The notes under the pieces were generated by a model. The model was not told where the DNA came from. It saw only the letters and a list, made by a program, of their open reading frames with translations, and searched no databases. Made by a program: the position numbers and the translations under genes. From the NCBI GenBank assembly GCA_951812305.1, contig CATOSB010000012.1:81591-145590 (forward strand): a stretch of 64,000 nt of DNA, given 5' to 3'. This DNA is from an uncultured Paracoccaceae bacterium. Lineage in GTDB: Bacteria; Pseudomonadota; Alphaproteobacteria; Rhodobacterales; Rhodobacteraceae. Position 1 is the stretch's first letter; the number at the start of each line of letters is the position of its first letter. This document shows positions 36,929-46,764 of the stretch, piece after piece.

Positions 36929-38118
36929 CTTACCACCCTTCAAAATTTCCGGATCTGATTTGACGTTTGTCTGATCTGTGTGATTCAAGGAGTCTCCACT
37001 GCTGATATTGGAGGCTGGTTTGTTGGGAAATGTTTGTTTTTCAGAGCTTTATTCGAAGGTTGAGGCGGATTTTCAGGACCGCTTGCTCGGGTATCACAAG
37101 TCGCGCCGGGAGGGATTGTGCATCATAGCAAGCGTGATTTTGAACACGCGCAGCGTCAATCTGATGGAAAATGCGGCTGCTCTGCCCCGCGATATCGGCT
37201 CTGTGGACCACCGCTATCAATACATTTCGCGGGTTCTGGGCAATCCTCACATCGATACTGATGAGATCATGCAGGCCTATGTTGGTGAAATTTTCCGCCG
37301 CCAGTGTGAGGCCGGAGAAACGATTGTGGTGGCCCTTGATCAAAGCAAGCTCAACGAAGGGCATGAGGTTTTGATGTTATCGGTGCGGATGCGGGATCGG
37401 GCCCTCCCGGTCGCCTGGCGTGTACGCCAGACCAAAGGGCCGATTGGATGGCGCGTGCAACATGAGCTTTTGGAAGCAGTCCGCCCATGGCTCCCGGCGG
37501 ATGCGCGTGTGTTGCTGGCGGGAGATCGGTTTTATGGAACCGCCCGATTGGTCGCATGGTGCCAGGAGGCTGGATGGGACTACCGGCTGCGCATGAAGGG
37601 AAATATCACACTGCAACATCAGGGTGGCGAGATGATGACGCGCGAAATTGCCCAACTGATGCCCGAAGGGCTTGTAAACGCTGAGCTTTACGGAACGGGC
37701 GTCTTTAGCAACATTGGAGTGCTTCACGAAGAGGGGCACAAAGAGCCTTGGATTATTGCCATGAATGCAGCACCGTCCGAGTACAAGGTGCTCGATTATG
37801 GAATGCGTTGGGGAATTGAAGCCATGTTCTCCGACTTCAAAACCCGGGGCTTTGAAATTACTCAAAGCCAGATCAAAAAGCCGGATCGATTGGCCCGCCT
37901 CATTTTGGTGCTGGCAATCGCCATGTACTGGGCTGTTTCAACCGGAGCAAACGAAGAGCACCACGTCGCAATACGCGGCGAAAAAAGGGGATTCGAAAAG
38001 CCCGAAGGTCCTTATGCTCTCTCTTCAAGACAGGCCTTCGTGCTATCCGACGATGCCTCGCAGGTTATGCCAAAATCCCCAAGCTCTGGGATGTCTGGCT
38101 AAATTGAAGGGTGGTAAG
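36929..38118 (+). mobile_element. IS4-like insertion sequence (1190 bp)
   Basis: TIR CTTACCACCCTTCAA; 9-bp TSD TTCCGGCCC at 36920-36928 and 38119-38127. Confidence 0.9.
37008..38102 (+). CDS. IS4 family-like DDE transposase
   Basis: VVALDQSKLNEGHEVLMLSVRMRDRALPVAWRV…LLAGDRFYGTARLVAWCQEAGWDYRLRMKGN…YGMRWGIEAMFSDFKTRGFEITQSQI. Confidence 0.85.
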   Translation: MEAGLLGNVCFSELYSKVEADFQDRLLGYHKSRREGLCIIASVILNTRSVNLMENAAALPRDIGSVDHRYQYISRVLGNPHIDTDEIMQAYVGEIFRRQCEAGETIVVALDQSKLNEGHEVLMLSVRMRDRALPVAWRVRQTKGPIGWRVQHELLEAVRPWLPADARVLLAGDRFYGTARLVAWCQEAGWDYRLRMKGNITLQHQGGEMMTREIAQLMPEGLVNAELYGTGVFSNIGVLHEEGHKEPWIIAMNAAPSEYKVLDYGMRWGIEAMFSDFKTRGFEITQSQIKKPDRLARLILVLAIAMYWAVSTGANEEHHVAIRGEKRGFEKPEGPYALSSRQAFVLSDDASQVMPKSPSSGMSG

Positions 38119-38413
38119 TTCCGGCCCCGGTCCTGATTGCAGATGTCGTCAAGGACTCCGAAATTCCCGAGGACAATGATGTGACCGGGGAGGCCCTGGA
38201 ACAGATACTCACCTGCGACCCCGGAGCGTTTGTCATCGGGAGTGATTCAAAATCCGGTGATAAAACAGACCAGCGCATTGCCAATCCTTGCAATATTGGC
38301 CCCGATCATGGTGAAGGACAATCATGTTCATCATGTCATTGACCTGCGCGCTGGCGGGCAAAATGTAAATTCCGGTACGGGCCGGACGACATCGTATTAC
38401 TTGGGAAATGTCG

Positions 38414-38562
38414 GTTAGGAGACACGCAAGAATAAGTGCTACGTTTGGTGGCGGCGGCGTGGTGTGATTGTGTAGTTCCATTCTGGGTGGAATGCATTCC
38501 CTTCGATGACGAGGCTATCCATTTCAGCTTTGGTAACCTTAACACCCTTCTCGTAACAGAAA
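38414..38562 (+). mobile_element. end fragment of the ISAzo13-like element
   Basis: GGAGACACGCAAGAATAAGTGCTACGTTTGG… nearly identical to 57421-57559, then diverges. Confidence 0.85.
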
Positions 38563-38589
38563 GCCCGGCAAGAGGTGTCACAGGCCTTG

Positions 38590-38730
38590 TTGCGCGCCGA
38601 CTGCTTCCCGGCGGGGATGGAGCTGTTCCCGGCAGCGGATGAGGAGCAGCTCCATTTCAGTCACTAGATCGGCGATCTCGATCAGGCCCTCCTTGGCATT
38701 GCGGTTCGCCCGAACAGCACCGCAGGTGCC
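38590..38730 (-). pseudogene. fragment of a second, diverged cobO gene
   Basis: Minus-strand NAKEGLIEIADLVTEMEL matches native CobO NAKEELIEIADLVTEMEL. Confidence 0.8.
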
Positions 38731-38908
38731 GGGCGAGCGCCTGCCCGTCCCGGCGGGCTGGCGCTTTGGAGAGGTTGCGCACCTAATTGAGTTAGTATGT
38801 TGGCGGCGGGATAAAGTGTGTCACACGCGCGTTGCAGCGCCACCCCACCGGCAGGCGCGCCCTTTGACTTGAAGTTAGTTTGAGGTCCCGGATCGGGACT
38901 GCGATGCG

Positions 38909-39516
38909 CTAAAACTCCACCCCAATCTGCGCCTTAACGCCCGACCGGAACGGGTGTTTGATCAGCTCCATTTCGGTCACCAGATCGGCGATCTCGATCA
39001 GTTCTTCCTTTGCGTTTCGACCCGTTAGCACGACGTGGGTCATGGGGGGTTTTTCGGTCGCGAGGAACTCCACGACCTCTGCGATGTCGATATAGTCATA
39101 GCGCAGGGCGATGTTGATCTCATCCAGCAGGACCATGTGGTTGGCCGGATCGCGGATCAATTCCTTGGCCTTTTCCCACGCGGCCTGCGCCATTTCGGTG
39201 TCGCGAGTTTTGTCCTGGGTTTCCCAGGTAAAGCCCTCGCCCATCGTGTGAAAGGCGCAGAGGTCGGTGAACCGGTCGAGGATCATGTCGCGTTCACCCG
39301 TCGACATGCCGCCCTTGATGAACTGCACCACGGCGCATTGGCGGCCATGGGCGATGTGGCGGAAGATCATGCCAAAAGCGGCGGTGGACTTGCCCTTGCC
39401 CTTGCCGGTGTGGACGATGATCAGGCCCTTTTCCTCGGTCTTGGTCGCCATGATCTTGTCACGCGCGGCCTTTTTCTTGGCCATCTTGGTGGCGTGGCGG
39501 TCGGTGTCGTCGGTCA
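38909..39516 (-). CDS. cobO: cob(I)yrinic acid a,c-diamide adenosyltransferase
   Basis: KGLIIVHTGKGKGKSTAAFGMIFRHIAHGRQCAVVQFIKGGMSTGERD…VLLDEINIALRYDYID. Confidence 0.93.
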
Positions 39517-39587
39517 TGGGCGAGGCTCCTGATGCTTGCGCCGCGTTTGCGCGTGTCGCAGGGTGTATTTGACGGAAAGGGGACGCA

Positions 39588-39995
39588 ATGCGCAACACAT
39601 ATTCGGGCGGCTGTCATTGCGGGGCGGTCAGGTATGAGGCGACGGTCGATCCGGCCGAGGGGACGTTCCGGTGCAATTGCACGATCTGTGCGAAGCTGAG
39701 GAACTGGATCGTGCCGGTGCCGGAGGGCGATTTCCGGTATACGGCCGGGGAAGACGTGGTGACGGCTTATAACCCGCTGCCCGAGAAGATCGGCACCTTC
39801 TATTTCTGCCCCAAATGCGGGGTCAGGATCGGGACGGCGGTGAATAATCCGGCGAAGGGCGTGAAGCGGTTTAACCTGTCAGTGCCGACGTTGGAGGATG
39901 TGCCAGTCGAGGACCTGCTGGCTGCGCCGGTTCGGTGGGTGGACGGGTTGAACGACCGCTGGACGGAAGAACCGGAGGAAGTGCGGCACCTCTGA
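39588..39995 (+). CDS. GFA/CENP-V family protein
   Basis: GGCHCGAVRYEATVDPAEGTFRCNCTICAKLRNWIVPVPEGDF…GTFYFCPKCGVRI. Confidence 0.9.
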   Translation: MRNTYSGGCHCGAVRYEATVDPAEGTFRCNCTICAKLRNWIVPVPEGDFRYTAGEDVVTAYNPLPEKIGTFYFCPKCGVRIGTAVNNPAKGVKRFNLSVPTLEDVPVEDLLAAPVRWVDGLNDRWTEEPEEVRHL

Positions 39996-40040
39996 TCCGG
40001 GGACTTTCCAGGGTTTATTCCCATATTTCAAGGACAACAG

Positions 40041-40139
40041 ATGAGCGATCCTGCGCCCTGGGAGGATGGGCCAATGAAGTATTTCGCACTGGCGATGCTT
40101 ATTTGTTATCTGGGCGTGGCTGCGTTGGCAGCGGGGTGA
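40041..40139 (+). CDS. small single-TM protein (32 aa)
   Basis: MSDPAPWEDGPMKYFALAMLICYLGVAALAAG*. Confidence 0.4.
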   Translation: MSDPAPWEDGPMKYFALAMLICYLGVAALAAG

Positions 40140-40633
40140 AGAGATTTGATGAAAGTCACGATTTCACCGTCGTCGCGGGTTTCCGTCCAACCCCAACGGA
40201 CATAGCGTCGGCGCAGGTCAGTTAGTGCGGATCCAGTGTCGAGGGTGAGTTGGCTGAACCCCAAGGCGCGGGCTTCATCTTCCGCGCGTTGCAGGAGTTC
40301 GGCGGCGAGGCCGGTGCCCTGGTGGTCCGCGCGCACGGCAAGCATGGAGAGGAAAAGTGCGCCGGGGATATCGTTCGAAGGACGCATGAAGAGGCAGGCG
40401 ATGGGGTCATCGGGGTTGATGACCCATGCGGTACCGGCGGCGGCTCGGTCGGCAAGGGTTTCCGGCGTCATAGACGTGGTGCGCGGCGGGAAACCCATGA
40501 TCGGTTCCATATAGGCGAACGCGTCCTGAACGAGGCGCAGGACTTTTTCCCAGCCGGTCGTCTCGGGGTTGGCGCTGTGGTTCACCGAAGCGACTCGATC
40601 CGGGCACGGGCAGAGTTGGAACGCGGCGACCAA
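40106..40633 (-). CDS. GNAT family N-acetyltransferase
   Basis: LSMLAVRADHQGTGLAAELLQRAEDEARALGFSQLTLDTG. Confidence 0.8.
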   Translation of the reverse strand: MVAAFQLCPCPDRVASVNHSANPETTGWEKVLRLVQDAFAYMEPIMGFPPRTTSMTPETLADRAAAGTAWVINPDDPIACLFMRPSNDIPGALFLSMLAVRADHQGTGLAAELLQRAEDEARALGFSQLTLDTGSALTDLRRRYVRWGWTETRDDGEIVTFIKSLHPAANAATPR

Positions 40634-43600
40634 AGGCCACGATCAATGGCCTCCTGAAGCCGTTCAGCGATTTCCTTTAGTGCGGCGGGGTTTGCCTCTC
40701 CGATGAATTCGCGTGTGGCGTCGTCTTCGAGGAATGCGGCCTCTACGAGGTCGAAATGGTTGCCGCGCACCGCGCCGGTGGTGGCGGCGAAGGCGAACAG
40801 GTAGTCAACTGTGGCGGCGATTTCGAAGGCGCCTTTGTAGCCGTGGCGTTTGACACCGTTGATCCATTTCGGGTTCACGACGCGCGAACGAACCACGCGG
40901 GCGATTTCGTCATCCAGTGTTCGGATGACCGGGCGTTCAGGGCGCGAATGGTCGTTGTGATAGATCGGGCGGTCCTGCCCTTGCAGTGTGCTGACCGCCG
41001 CAGCCGCACCGCCTTCGAATTGGTAGTAATCGTCGGAATCGAGAATATCGTGTTCGCGGTTGTCCTGGTTCTGGACAATGGCTTCTGTCTGAGACAGGCG
41101 CTGGGTCAGGCCGTCGCGGTCGCGTGTGCCTTCGCCACCGGTATAGGCGTAGCTGCCCCATTCCAGATAGGTCTCGGCCAGATCGGATTTGTCGGCCCAG
41201 AGGCGTTCGTCAATCATCGCCTGCAGCCCGGCACCGTAGGCGCCGGGTTTGGAGCCATAGACACGCGACTGCGCCTCACCAGACCGGGCACGGGCGGCAG
41301 CGGGATTGTCGGCGTCGGGTTCGTTCAGCGCCTGAACGGCGCGGGCGGCGCTGTCGACGAGGGCCATCTGGCTGGGGAAGGCGTCGCGGAAAAAGCCGGA
41401 AACGCGCAGGGTGACGTCGACGCGGGGGCGACCCAATGCGGTGTTTGGGATGATCTCAAAGCCGGTGACGCGGCGGTTGGCGGCGTCCCATTGCGGTTTA
41501 ACGCCCATCAGCGCGAGGCATTGCGCGATGTCATCACCGCCGGTCCGCATGTTGGCGGTACCCCATGCGGTCAACAGCATCGTGCGCGGCCAGTCGCCGT
41601 GATCCTGCAGGTGTTTCTCGATCAGCAGATTGGCGGATTTCCAGCCCAAGGCCCAAGCGGTCGGGGTCGGCACGGCGCGGCTGTCGACGCTGAAGAAATT
41701 GCGGCCCGTCGGCAGAGTGTCGGGCCTTCCGCGCGTGGGCGCGCCGGACGGCCCCGGGGCGAGGAAGTGCCCTGAGATGGCGGTGAGGAGGCCCGCTCCC
41801 TCGTTTGGTCCGCAGGCGCGCAGGGCGGGGATGATTTCGCCGTGCAGGCTTTCCAAGACCGGTGCAGTGTGCTTGAAATCGCGCGGCGTTTCGGGCCACG
41901 CTATAGCCAACTTCGCCAATTCTTCCAGCCGTTCCACTGTGTCGCCATTGCTGCGCCAGACGTTGTCGGCCCCACCTGCCGCCCAAAGAAATTTGTGACG
42001 AGGGCCGGTCCATGGGGCGGCCATATCGCAATCGAGCGGGTCGAATTCCGTGCCAATCGCACAGTCTCGCGCAAGGGCGCGCAGAAGCGAGGCATTGCCC
42101 CATTTGCCATCACCGCGGGGAACCCGGGCGAGGGCGATTGCGAGATCGCGTTCAAGATCCCCATCGGGAGACGAACCGAATATGTGCAAGCCATCGCGAA
42201 TTTGCGCCTCTTTCAATTCGCAGAGATACGCATCAAGCTTGGCGAGGTCGGTTTCCTCGTCTTCACCGGTCATGCCAACATCGGTATCCAGACCAGTGGC
42301 GGATGTAAGCGACAGGATTTCACGTCGAAGTAGGTCAATACGGCGGGGGTCGACACCGGCGGCTTCGAAATATTCGTCAACCAGCGCTTCGAGGTCGCGC
42401 AGCGGCCCATAGGTTTCAGCGCGGGTCAGTGGCGGCGTCAGGTGATCGATAATGACCGCCTGCGCGCGGCGCTTGGCTTGCGTCCCCTCCCCGGGGTCGT
42501 TGACGATGAAAGGGTAGATATGGGGCATCGGGCCGAGAACCGCCTCTGGCAGACAGGTCTCTGACAGAGCCAGCGCCTTGCCCGGAAGCCATTCGAGATT
42601 GCCGTGCTTGCCCATGTGGATGATGGCGTCCGCGCCCCAGTGTTCGCGCAACCAGATGTAGAAGGCGAGGTAGTTGTGCGGCGGGACAAGGTCGGGTGAG
42701 TGGTAGGTGTCGGTTGGGTCAATATTGTAGCCGCGCGCAGGTTGAAGGCCGACGACGGCGTTGCCGAATTGGTGGATTGAGAGTTTGAAGGCGGGGGTTT
42801 CAACAGTGCCAGCCTCCCCCCCCGGGGGGGCCCTCCCACACGAGGGGAGAGTAACGTGTTCGACGAAGGGGTCGTCTTCGGGTTTGCCCCAACGGTCTTC
42901 GATCTTTTGTTTCACCTCCCACGGCATGGCGGGGAAGTGCAAATGATATGTCTCCAAAGATAGAAAGACGCCACCTTGCTTTTCTGCGCGGTCAGTCAGC
43001 CAGTTGGTGGGGCTGGAAGTAAGTTGCGCCATCAAAACGGCGCTGTCAGGCGGAGCGTTGTCGATGGAATAGCCGTTATCTGCAAGGAGCTGCAGTGTAT
43101 TGACGGTGGCGGCGGGCGTGTCGAGGCCCACGCCGTTGGCTAGGCGACCGTCCTTGTTGGGATAATTGGCGAGGATCAGGGCAACTTTGCGGTCGGCGGC
43201 GGGTTTGCGGCGCAAGCGAGCCCAGTTTGCGGCGAGCCGTGCGACGAAATCGATCCGGTTGCCGTTGGCACGGTAGGTCGCGATGGCGCATTCCGTGGCT
43301 TCGTCGAAAAACGCTTCTCCCTTGAAACTTATCGCGCGGGAAAGGATGCGACCGTCGACTTCCGGCAACGCGACATTCATGGCGATGTCGCGCGCGTTGA
43401 GACCGGTCAGTCCCTCAGACCACGCATCTTCGGTGCCTGAAGACAGGACGACCTGAAAAACGGGTGCCTTGTTGGCCGCCAGTGTTGTGAGCGGGTTTTC
43501 AGGCGCGTCGTGGCCATGTGCCGACCCGACCGCGAAGCTGGTCGCGTTCAGGATCACATCGGGCGGCGCGGCGGCGAACAACTCCTGAAGCGTTGCGGCG

Positions 43601-44340
43601 GAAACCGGATCCTTCAGGGAGGCCACGAAGATCGGCAGCGGATTGAGGCCCCGTCTCAGAAGCGATTTCGTGAGCCGGTTGATCGGATTGAGACCTGCGC
43701 CCTGTACCAGCGCACGGTAGAAGATGATCGGGACTATCGGGTTGTCGGCGGCCCAATTTTCCCGCGCGGCGTCAATGCCCGAGACGCCGGAACCGGGCCA
43801 ATAGACGCCAGCTTTCAAAAGAGGTTTGGCGGACGGGATATCATCGACTCTGGCGTCCTTTGCCACGGCACCGGCCCGGCGCAGGAAGTTGGCACTGTTT
43901 TCCGGCCCACCCTCGACGAGATAGGACCAGAGCGCATCATAGTCGTCCGTGGAGACGGTCGAGAGGTCCCGCAATTCAGGGTCGGGTTTGTCGTCGCCGG
44001 GAAGGAGGGCGAGAGGGATGCCAGCCGCATGAAGGTGCGCGGCATATTGCTCGGCCCCGTAGCGCCAGTAACCCACACCGCCAAGCACGCGGGCTATAAC
44101 GATTTTGGATTTGGTGGCGCAGTTTTCGATGTGAAGATCGACCGACATCGGGTGGCGCAAATGGGTCAGGTTGGCAAGGCGCAGCGTTGTGGCCTCTCGC
44201 ATTTCCGAACGTGCCTCTGAAAGTGCCGCCAATTCGGTATCAGCGGCCGAGAGGAACACGATATCGGCTGGCGTTTGGCCGAGATCGACGGGTTCGGTGC
44301 CGTCGTCGATGACGCCGGGGGTGGCAGCGAGGAGGTGCAT
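40582..44340 (-). CDS. cobN: cobaltochelatase subunit CobN
   Basis: HMGKHGNLEWLPGKALALSETCLPEAVLGPMPHIYPFIVNDPGEGTQAKRRAQAVIIDHLTPPLTRAETYGPL…. Confidence 0.96.
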   Translation of the reverse strand: MHLLAATPGVIDDGTEPVDLGQTPADIVFLSAADTELAALSEARSEMREATTLRLANLTHLRHPMSVDLHIENCATKSKIVIARVLGGVGYWRYGAEQYAAHLHAAGIPLALLPGDDKPDPELRDLSTVSTDDYDALWSYLVEGGPENSANFLRRAGAVAKDARVDDIPSAKPLLKAGVYWPGSGVSGIDAARENWAADNPIVPIIFYRALVQGAGLNPINRLTKSLLRRGLNPLPIFVASLKDPVSAATLQELFAAAPPDVILNATSFAVGSAHGHDAPENPLTTLAANKAPVFQVVLSSGTEDAWSEGLTGLNARDIAMNVALPEVDGRILSRAISFKGEAFFDEATECAIATYRANGNRIDFVARLAANWARLRRKPAADRKVALILANYPNKDGRLANGVGLDTPAATVNTLQLLADNGYSIDNAPPDSAVLMAQLTSSPTNWLTDRAEKQGGVFLSLETYHLHFPAMPWEVKQKIEDRWGKPEDDPFVEHVTLPSCGRAPPGGEAGTVETPAFKLSIHQFGNAVVGLQPARGYNIDPTDTYHSPDLVPPHNYLAFYIWLREHWGADAIIHMGKHGNLEWLPGKALALSETCLPEAVLGPMPHIYPFIVNDPGEGTQAKRRAQAVIIDHLTPPLTRAETYGPLRDLEALVDEYFEAAGVDPRRIDLLRREILSLTSATGLDTDVGMTGEDEETDLAKLDAYLCELKEAQIRDGLHIFGSSPDGDLERDLAIALARVPRGDGKWGNASLLRALARDCAIGTEFDPLDCDMAAPWTGPRHKFLWAAGGADNVWRSNGDTVERLEELAKLAIAWPETPRDFKHTAPVLESLHGEIIPALRACGPNEGAGLLTAISGHFLAPGPSGAPTRGRPDTLPTGRNFFSVDSRAVPTPTAWALGWKSANLLIEKHLQDHGDWPRTMLLTAWGTANMRTGGDDIAQCLALMGVKPQWDAANRRVTGFEIIPNTALGRPRVDVTLRVSGFFRDAFPSQMALVDSAARAVQALNEPDADNPAAARARSGEAQSRVYGSKPGAYGAGLQAMIDERLWADKSDLAETYLEWGSYAYTGGEGTRDRDGLTQRLSQTEAIVQNQDNREHDILDSDDYYQFEGGAAAAVSTLQGQDRPIYHNDHSRPERPVIRTLDDEIARVVRSRVVNPKWINGVKRHGYKGAFEIAATVDYLFAFAATTGAVRGNHFDLVEAAFLEDDATREFIGEANPAALKEIAERLQEAIDRGLWSPRSNSARARIESLR

Positions 44341-44446
44341 CAGGCCACTTCAAATTGCGCTGCGCGCAATCCGACCGGTGCGAGGGGGGCCAGCCCCCCT
44401 CGCGCTCCCCCCGGCATATTTGGAACGAGAAGAAGTTGTTGGCAGG

Positions 44447-44902
44447 TCATCGGTTCAGTGGTTTTTCCATGAATATGCTGAGCGGGTCTTCAGGATAGTC
44501 GCCAAAAGGGCCGCGATAGGTGAAGCCGAAGCGTTCATAGAGGCGGTGGGCGGCGTGCAGCGAATTTCCGGTTTCCAGCATCAGTTTGGGCAGGTCTTGC
44601 GCGCGGGCGCGGAGTTCAAGTTCCGTCAGGATTGCTTTTGCCGCGCCGGTGCCGCGGGCCCGGGGGGCAGTGAACATCGATTTGATTTCGCCATAGCCGC
44701 CTTTGTTGGCAAGTGCGCCGGTGGCGATGATCTGATCACCCTGCATTGCGGTGAGAAAGGTGATTTCCGGGACGCAAAGCGCATCAATGGGAAGGAAGTG
44801 GTTGGAGTCAGCGGGAAAAAGCTCCTGCATCAGTGCGTGGCTGGCCCGCAAAAGGGCGGTAGCCTGCGGGTCGCGCGGGTCGCCGGGTTGGACCGTGATC
44901 AT
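44447..44902 (-). CDS. GNAT family N-acetyltransferase
   Basis: GGYGEIKSMFTAPRARGTGAAKAILTELELRARAQDLPKLMLETGNSLHAAHRLYERFGFTYRGPFGDY. Confidence 0.85.
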   Translation of the reverse strand: MITVQPGDPRDPQATALLRASHALMQELFPADSNHFLPIDALCVPEITFLTAMQGDQIIATGALANKGGYGEIKSMFTAPRARGTGAAKAILTELELRARAQDLPKLMLETGNSLHAAHRLYERFGFTYRGPFGDYPEDPLSIFMEKPLNR

Positions 44903-45957
44903 GTCAGCGCGGCGGTGATGGCGGCACGGTCGAGTCCCTGCTGGCCGATGACGACAAGGCGGGTTTCGCGGGGATCCTGTCCGAGCGGGCGATCGAAATA
45001 GGCTTCAACCCGAGGACCAACTGCCTGAAGCGTCAGGCGCATGGGTTTCCCTGCGACGGCGGCGAATCCTTTGAGGCGCAGGATGCCGTGGGTGCGGATG
45101 ACGTCGGCGACCTGTTCGGCAAAGGCGGTAGGGTCGGCTATTTCGGGTCGCGTCACCACGAAACTGTCAAATTCATCATGGCCGTGCTCATGTTCATGGT
45201 CGTCATGGTGATCGTCGCCATCGTGATCGTGATGATGGTGAATTTCGCGGCGTGCAGAGATGTCGTCTTCGGCTGCCTGACCGCGTCCGAGCAAGACATC
45301 GACCGGCAATTTGCCCATTGCCGTCTTGATCACCTGCACGCCTTCACGGCTGTCCTCTGTCAGACGGGAGGCGAGGCCGGTGGCCTCGCGATCCTCCAGC
45401 AGGTCAGTCTTGTTCACCACGATCATGTCGGCACAGGCGATCTGGTCTTCGAACAACTCTGACAGGGGCGTTTCATGGTCGAGGTTTTTGTCCATCGCGC
45501 GCTGGGCGTCTACGGCGGCTGTGTCGTGCGCAAACCGCCCCTCGGCAACAGCTTTGCCATCAACCACGGTGACGACACCGTCGACGGTGACTTTCGTTGC
45601 GATCTCGGGCCAGTTGAAAGCGCGGACCAGCGGCTGTGGCAAAGCAAGACCGGAAGTTTCGATCACGATGTGGTCGGGTGGTTCGGGCCGGTCGAGAAGT
45701 TTCTCCATTGTCGGCACGAAATCTTCGGCGACCGTGCAACAGATGCAGCCATTAGACAGCTCCATAACGTCGTCATCTGTGCAGGTCTCGTCGCCACAGC
45801 CTTTCAGGATGTCACCGTCGACGCCCAGGTCGCCGAATTCGTTGATGATCAGCGCAATGCGGCGACCATTCGCATTTTGCAAAATGTTGCGGATCAGCGT
45901 GGTTTTGCCGGAACCAAGGAAGCCGGTGACGATGGTGGCGGGGATCTTGGCGGGCAT
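44899..45957 (-). CDS. cobW: CobW family GTP-binding metallochaperone
   Basis: IPATIVTGFLGSGKTTLIRNIL…NGCICCTVAEDF, His-rich HHHHDHDGDDHHDDHEHEHGHDE. Confidence 0.93.
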   Translation of the reverse strand: MPAKIPATIVTGFLGSGKTTLIRNILQNANGRRIALIINEFGDLGVDGDILKGCGDETCTDDDVMELSNGCICCTVAEDFVPTMEKLLDRPEPPDHIVIETSGLALPQPLVRAFNWPEIATKVTVDGVVTVVDGKAVAEGRFAHDTAAVDAQRAMDKNLDHETPLSELFEDQIACADMIVVNKTDLLEDREATGLASRLTEDSREGVQVIKTAMGKLPVDVLLGRGQAAEDDISARREIHHHHDHDGDDHHDDHEHEHGHDEFDSFVVTRPEIADPTAFAEQVADVIRTHGILRLKGFAAVAGKPMRLTLQAVGPRVEAYFDRPLGQDPRETRLVVIGQQGLDRAAITAALT

Positions 45958-45980
45958 AGGCGCGTGTCCTCAAATGGAGC

Positions 45981-46007
45981 AAGCCGCCCCGGTTGGGGCG
46001 GCTTTAT
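45981..46007. terminator. hairpin between cobW and hupE-like gene
   Basis: AAGCCGCCCCGGTTGGGGCGGCTTTATT. Confidence 0.5.
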
Positions 46008-46022
46008 TGGGAATTGGTTGGG

Positions 46023-46667
46023 TCAGATACCAAAAAGCGCGGAGAGAACCGGGCCTTCGACAGTTTCCAGAACCAAAAAGAAACCGACACCAGCGATCAT
46101 TGCACCTGCGAGGCGGGCATTGACGGCGGAGGCCTCGGTCGCGCCAAGTACTTTTTCGGTCACCCAGCCAGCCGCGATGGCAATCAGATATTGAATTGCA
46201 GCGAGGCCAATCAGATAACCGATCAGAACACCGCCGCCGATACTACCCTCTTGCGCGGCGAGGCTGTCGCCAAACGCCGAGCCGTGGAACAGGCCGAAAC
46301 CAGCAAACAGGATCAACGCTGCTGTGGTGCCAAGGGCCCGGCCCATCAGGACGGCGCCGCCAAGGGCGAGAAGCGACACAGCGATCACCGCTTCTTTCAG
46401 CGGAAGACTAATGCCGGCATACATCAGTCCGCAGCCGAGAATCATGGCCGCAATGTAGGCAGCGGGCGTGATCAGGCGCCGTGCCGTGAACAGCGCCACG
46501 ATCCCGACCGCAATGACAAAGAACAAGTGGTCAAAGCCAAGGACAGGGTGACCGGCGCCCGACAGGATTCCGTGCGCAAATATTTCCATCGGCATTCCGC
46601 CCAGCGGATGGTGAGCAAGTGCGGGTGTTGCGGCCAGCGAAAAGCCAGCGGCGAGAAGTTTCTTCAT
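46023..46667 (-). CDS. HupE/UreJ family (putative cobalt/nickel) transporter
   Basis: AHHPLGGMPMEIFAHGILSGAGHPVLGFDHLFFVIAVGIVALFT. Confidence 0.88.
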   Translation of the reverse strand: MKKLLAAGFSLAATPALAHHPLGGMPMEIFAHGILSGAGHPVLGFDHLFFVIAVGIVALFTARRLITPAAYIAAMILGCGLMYAGISLPLKEAVIAVSLLALGGAVLMGRALGTTAALILFAGFGLFHGSAFGDSLAAQEGSIGGGVLIGYLIGLAAIQYLIAIAAGWVTEKVLGATEASAVNARLAGAMIAGVGFFLVLETVEGPVLSALFGI

Positions 46668-46764
46668 ATCGGTCCCCTCCGGATCCGTTTGTCGGGATGG
46701 TGCGAAGGAGCCGGTGATATTCGGCAACCCTTCACGGAACACCCCGTCCGTTACTCAGGCCGGA

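Larger units (their letters stand above)
36817..38336 (+). pseudogene. small exported protein gene interrupted by IS4-like element
   Basis: MFKSIPIPTTTALAVIASMATADSGDVANTPDGEFPAP (to 36928) joins in frame with VLIADVVKDSEIPEDNDVTGEALEQILTCDPGAFVIGSDS…CSSCH. Confidence 0.7.

Noticed and set aside
38914-39572. Plus-strand ORFs over cobO
   Set aside because: Shadow ORFs opposite a clear CobO sequence.
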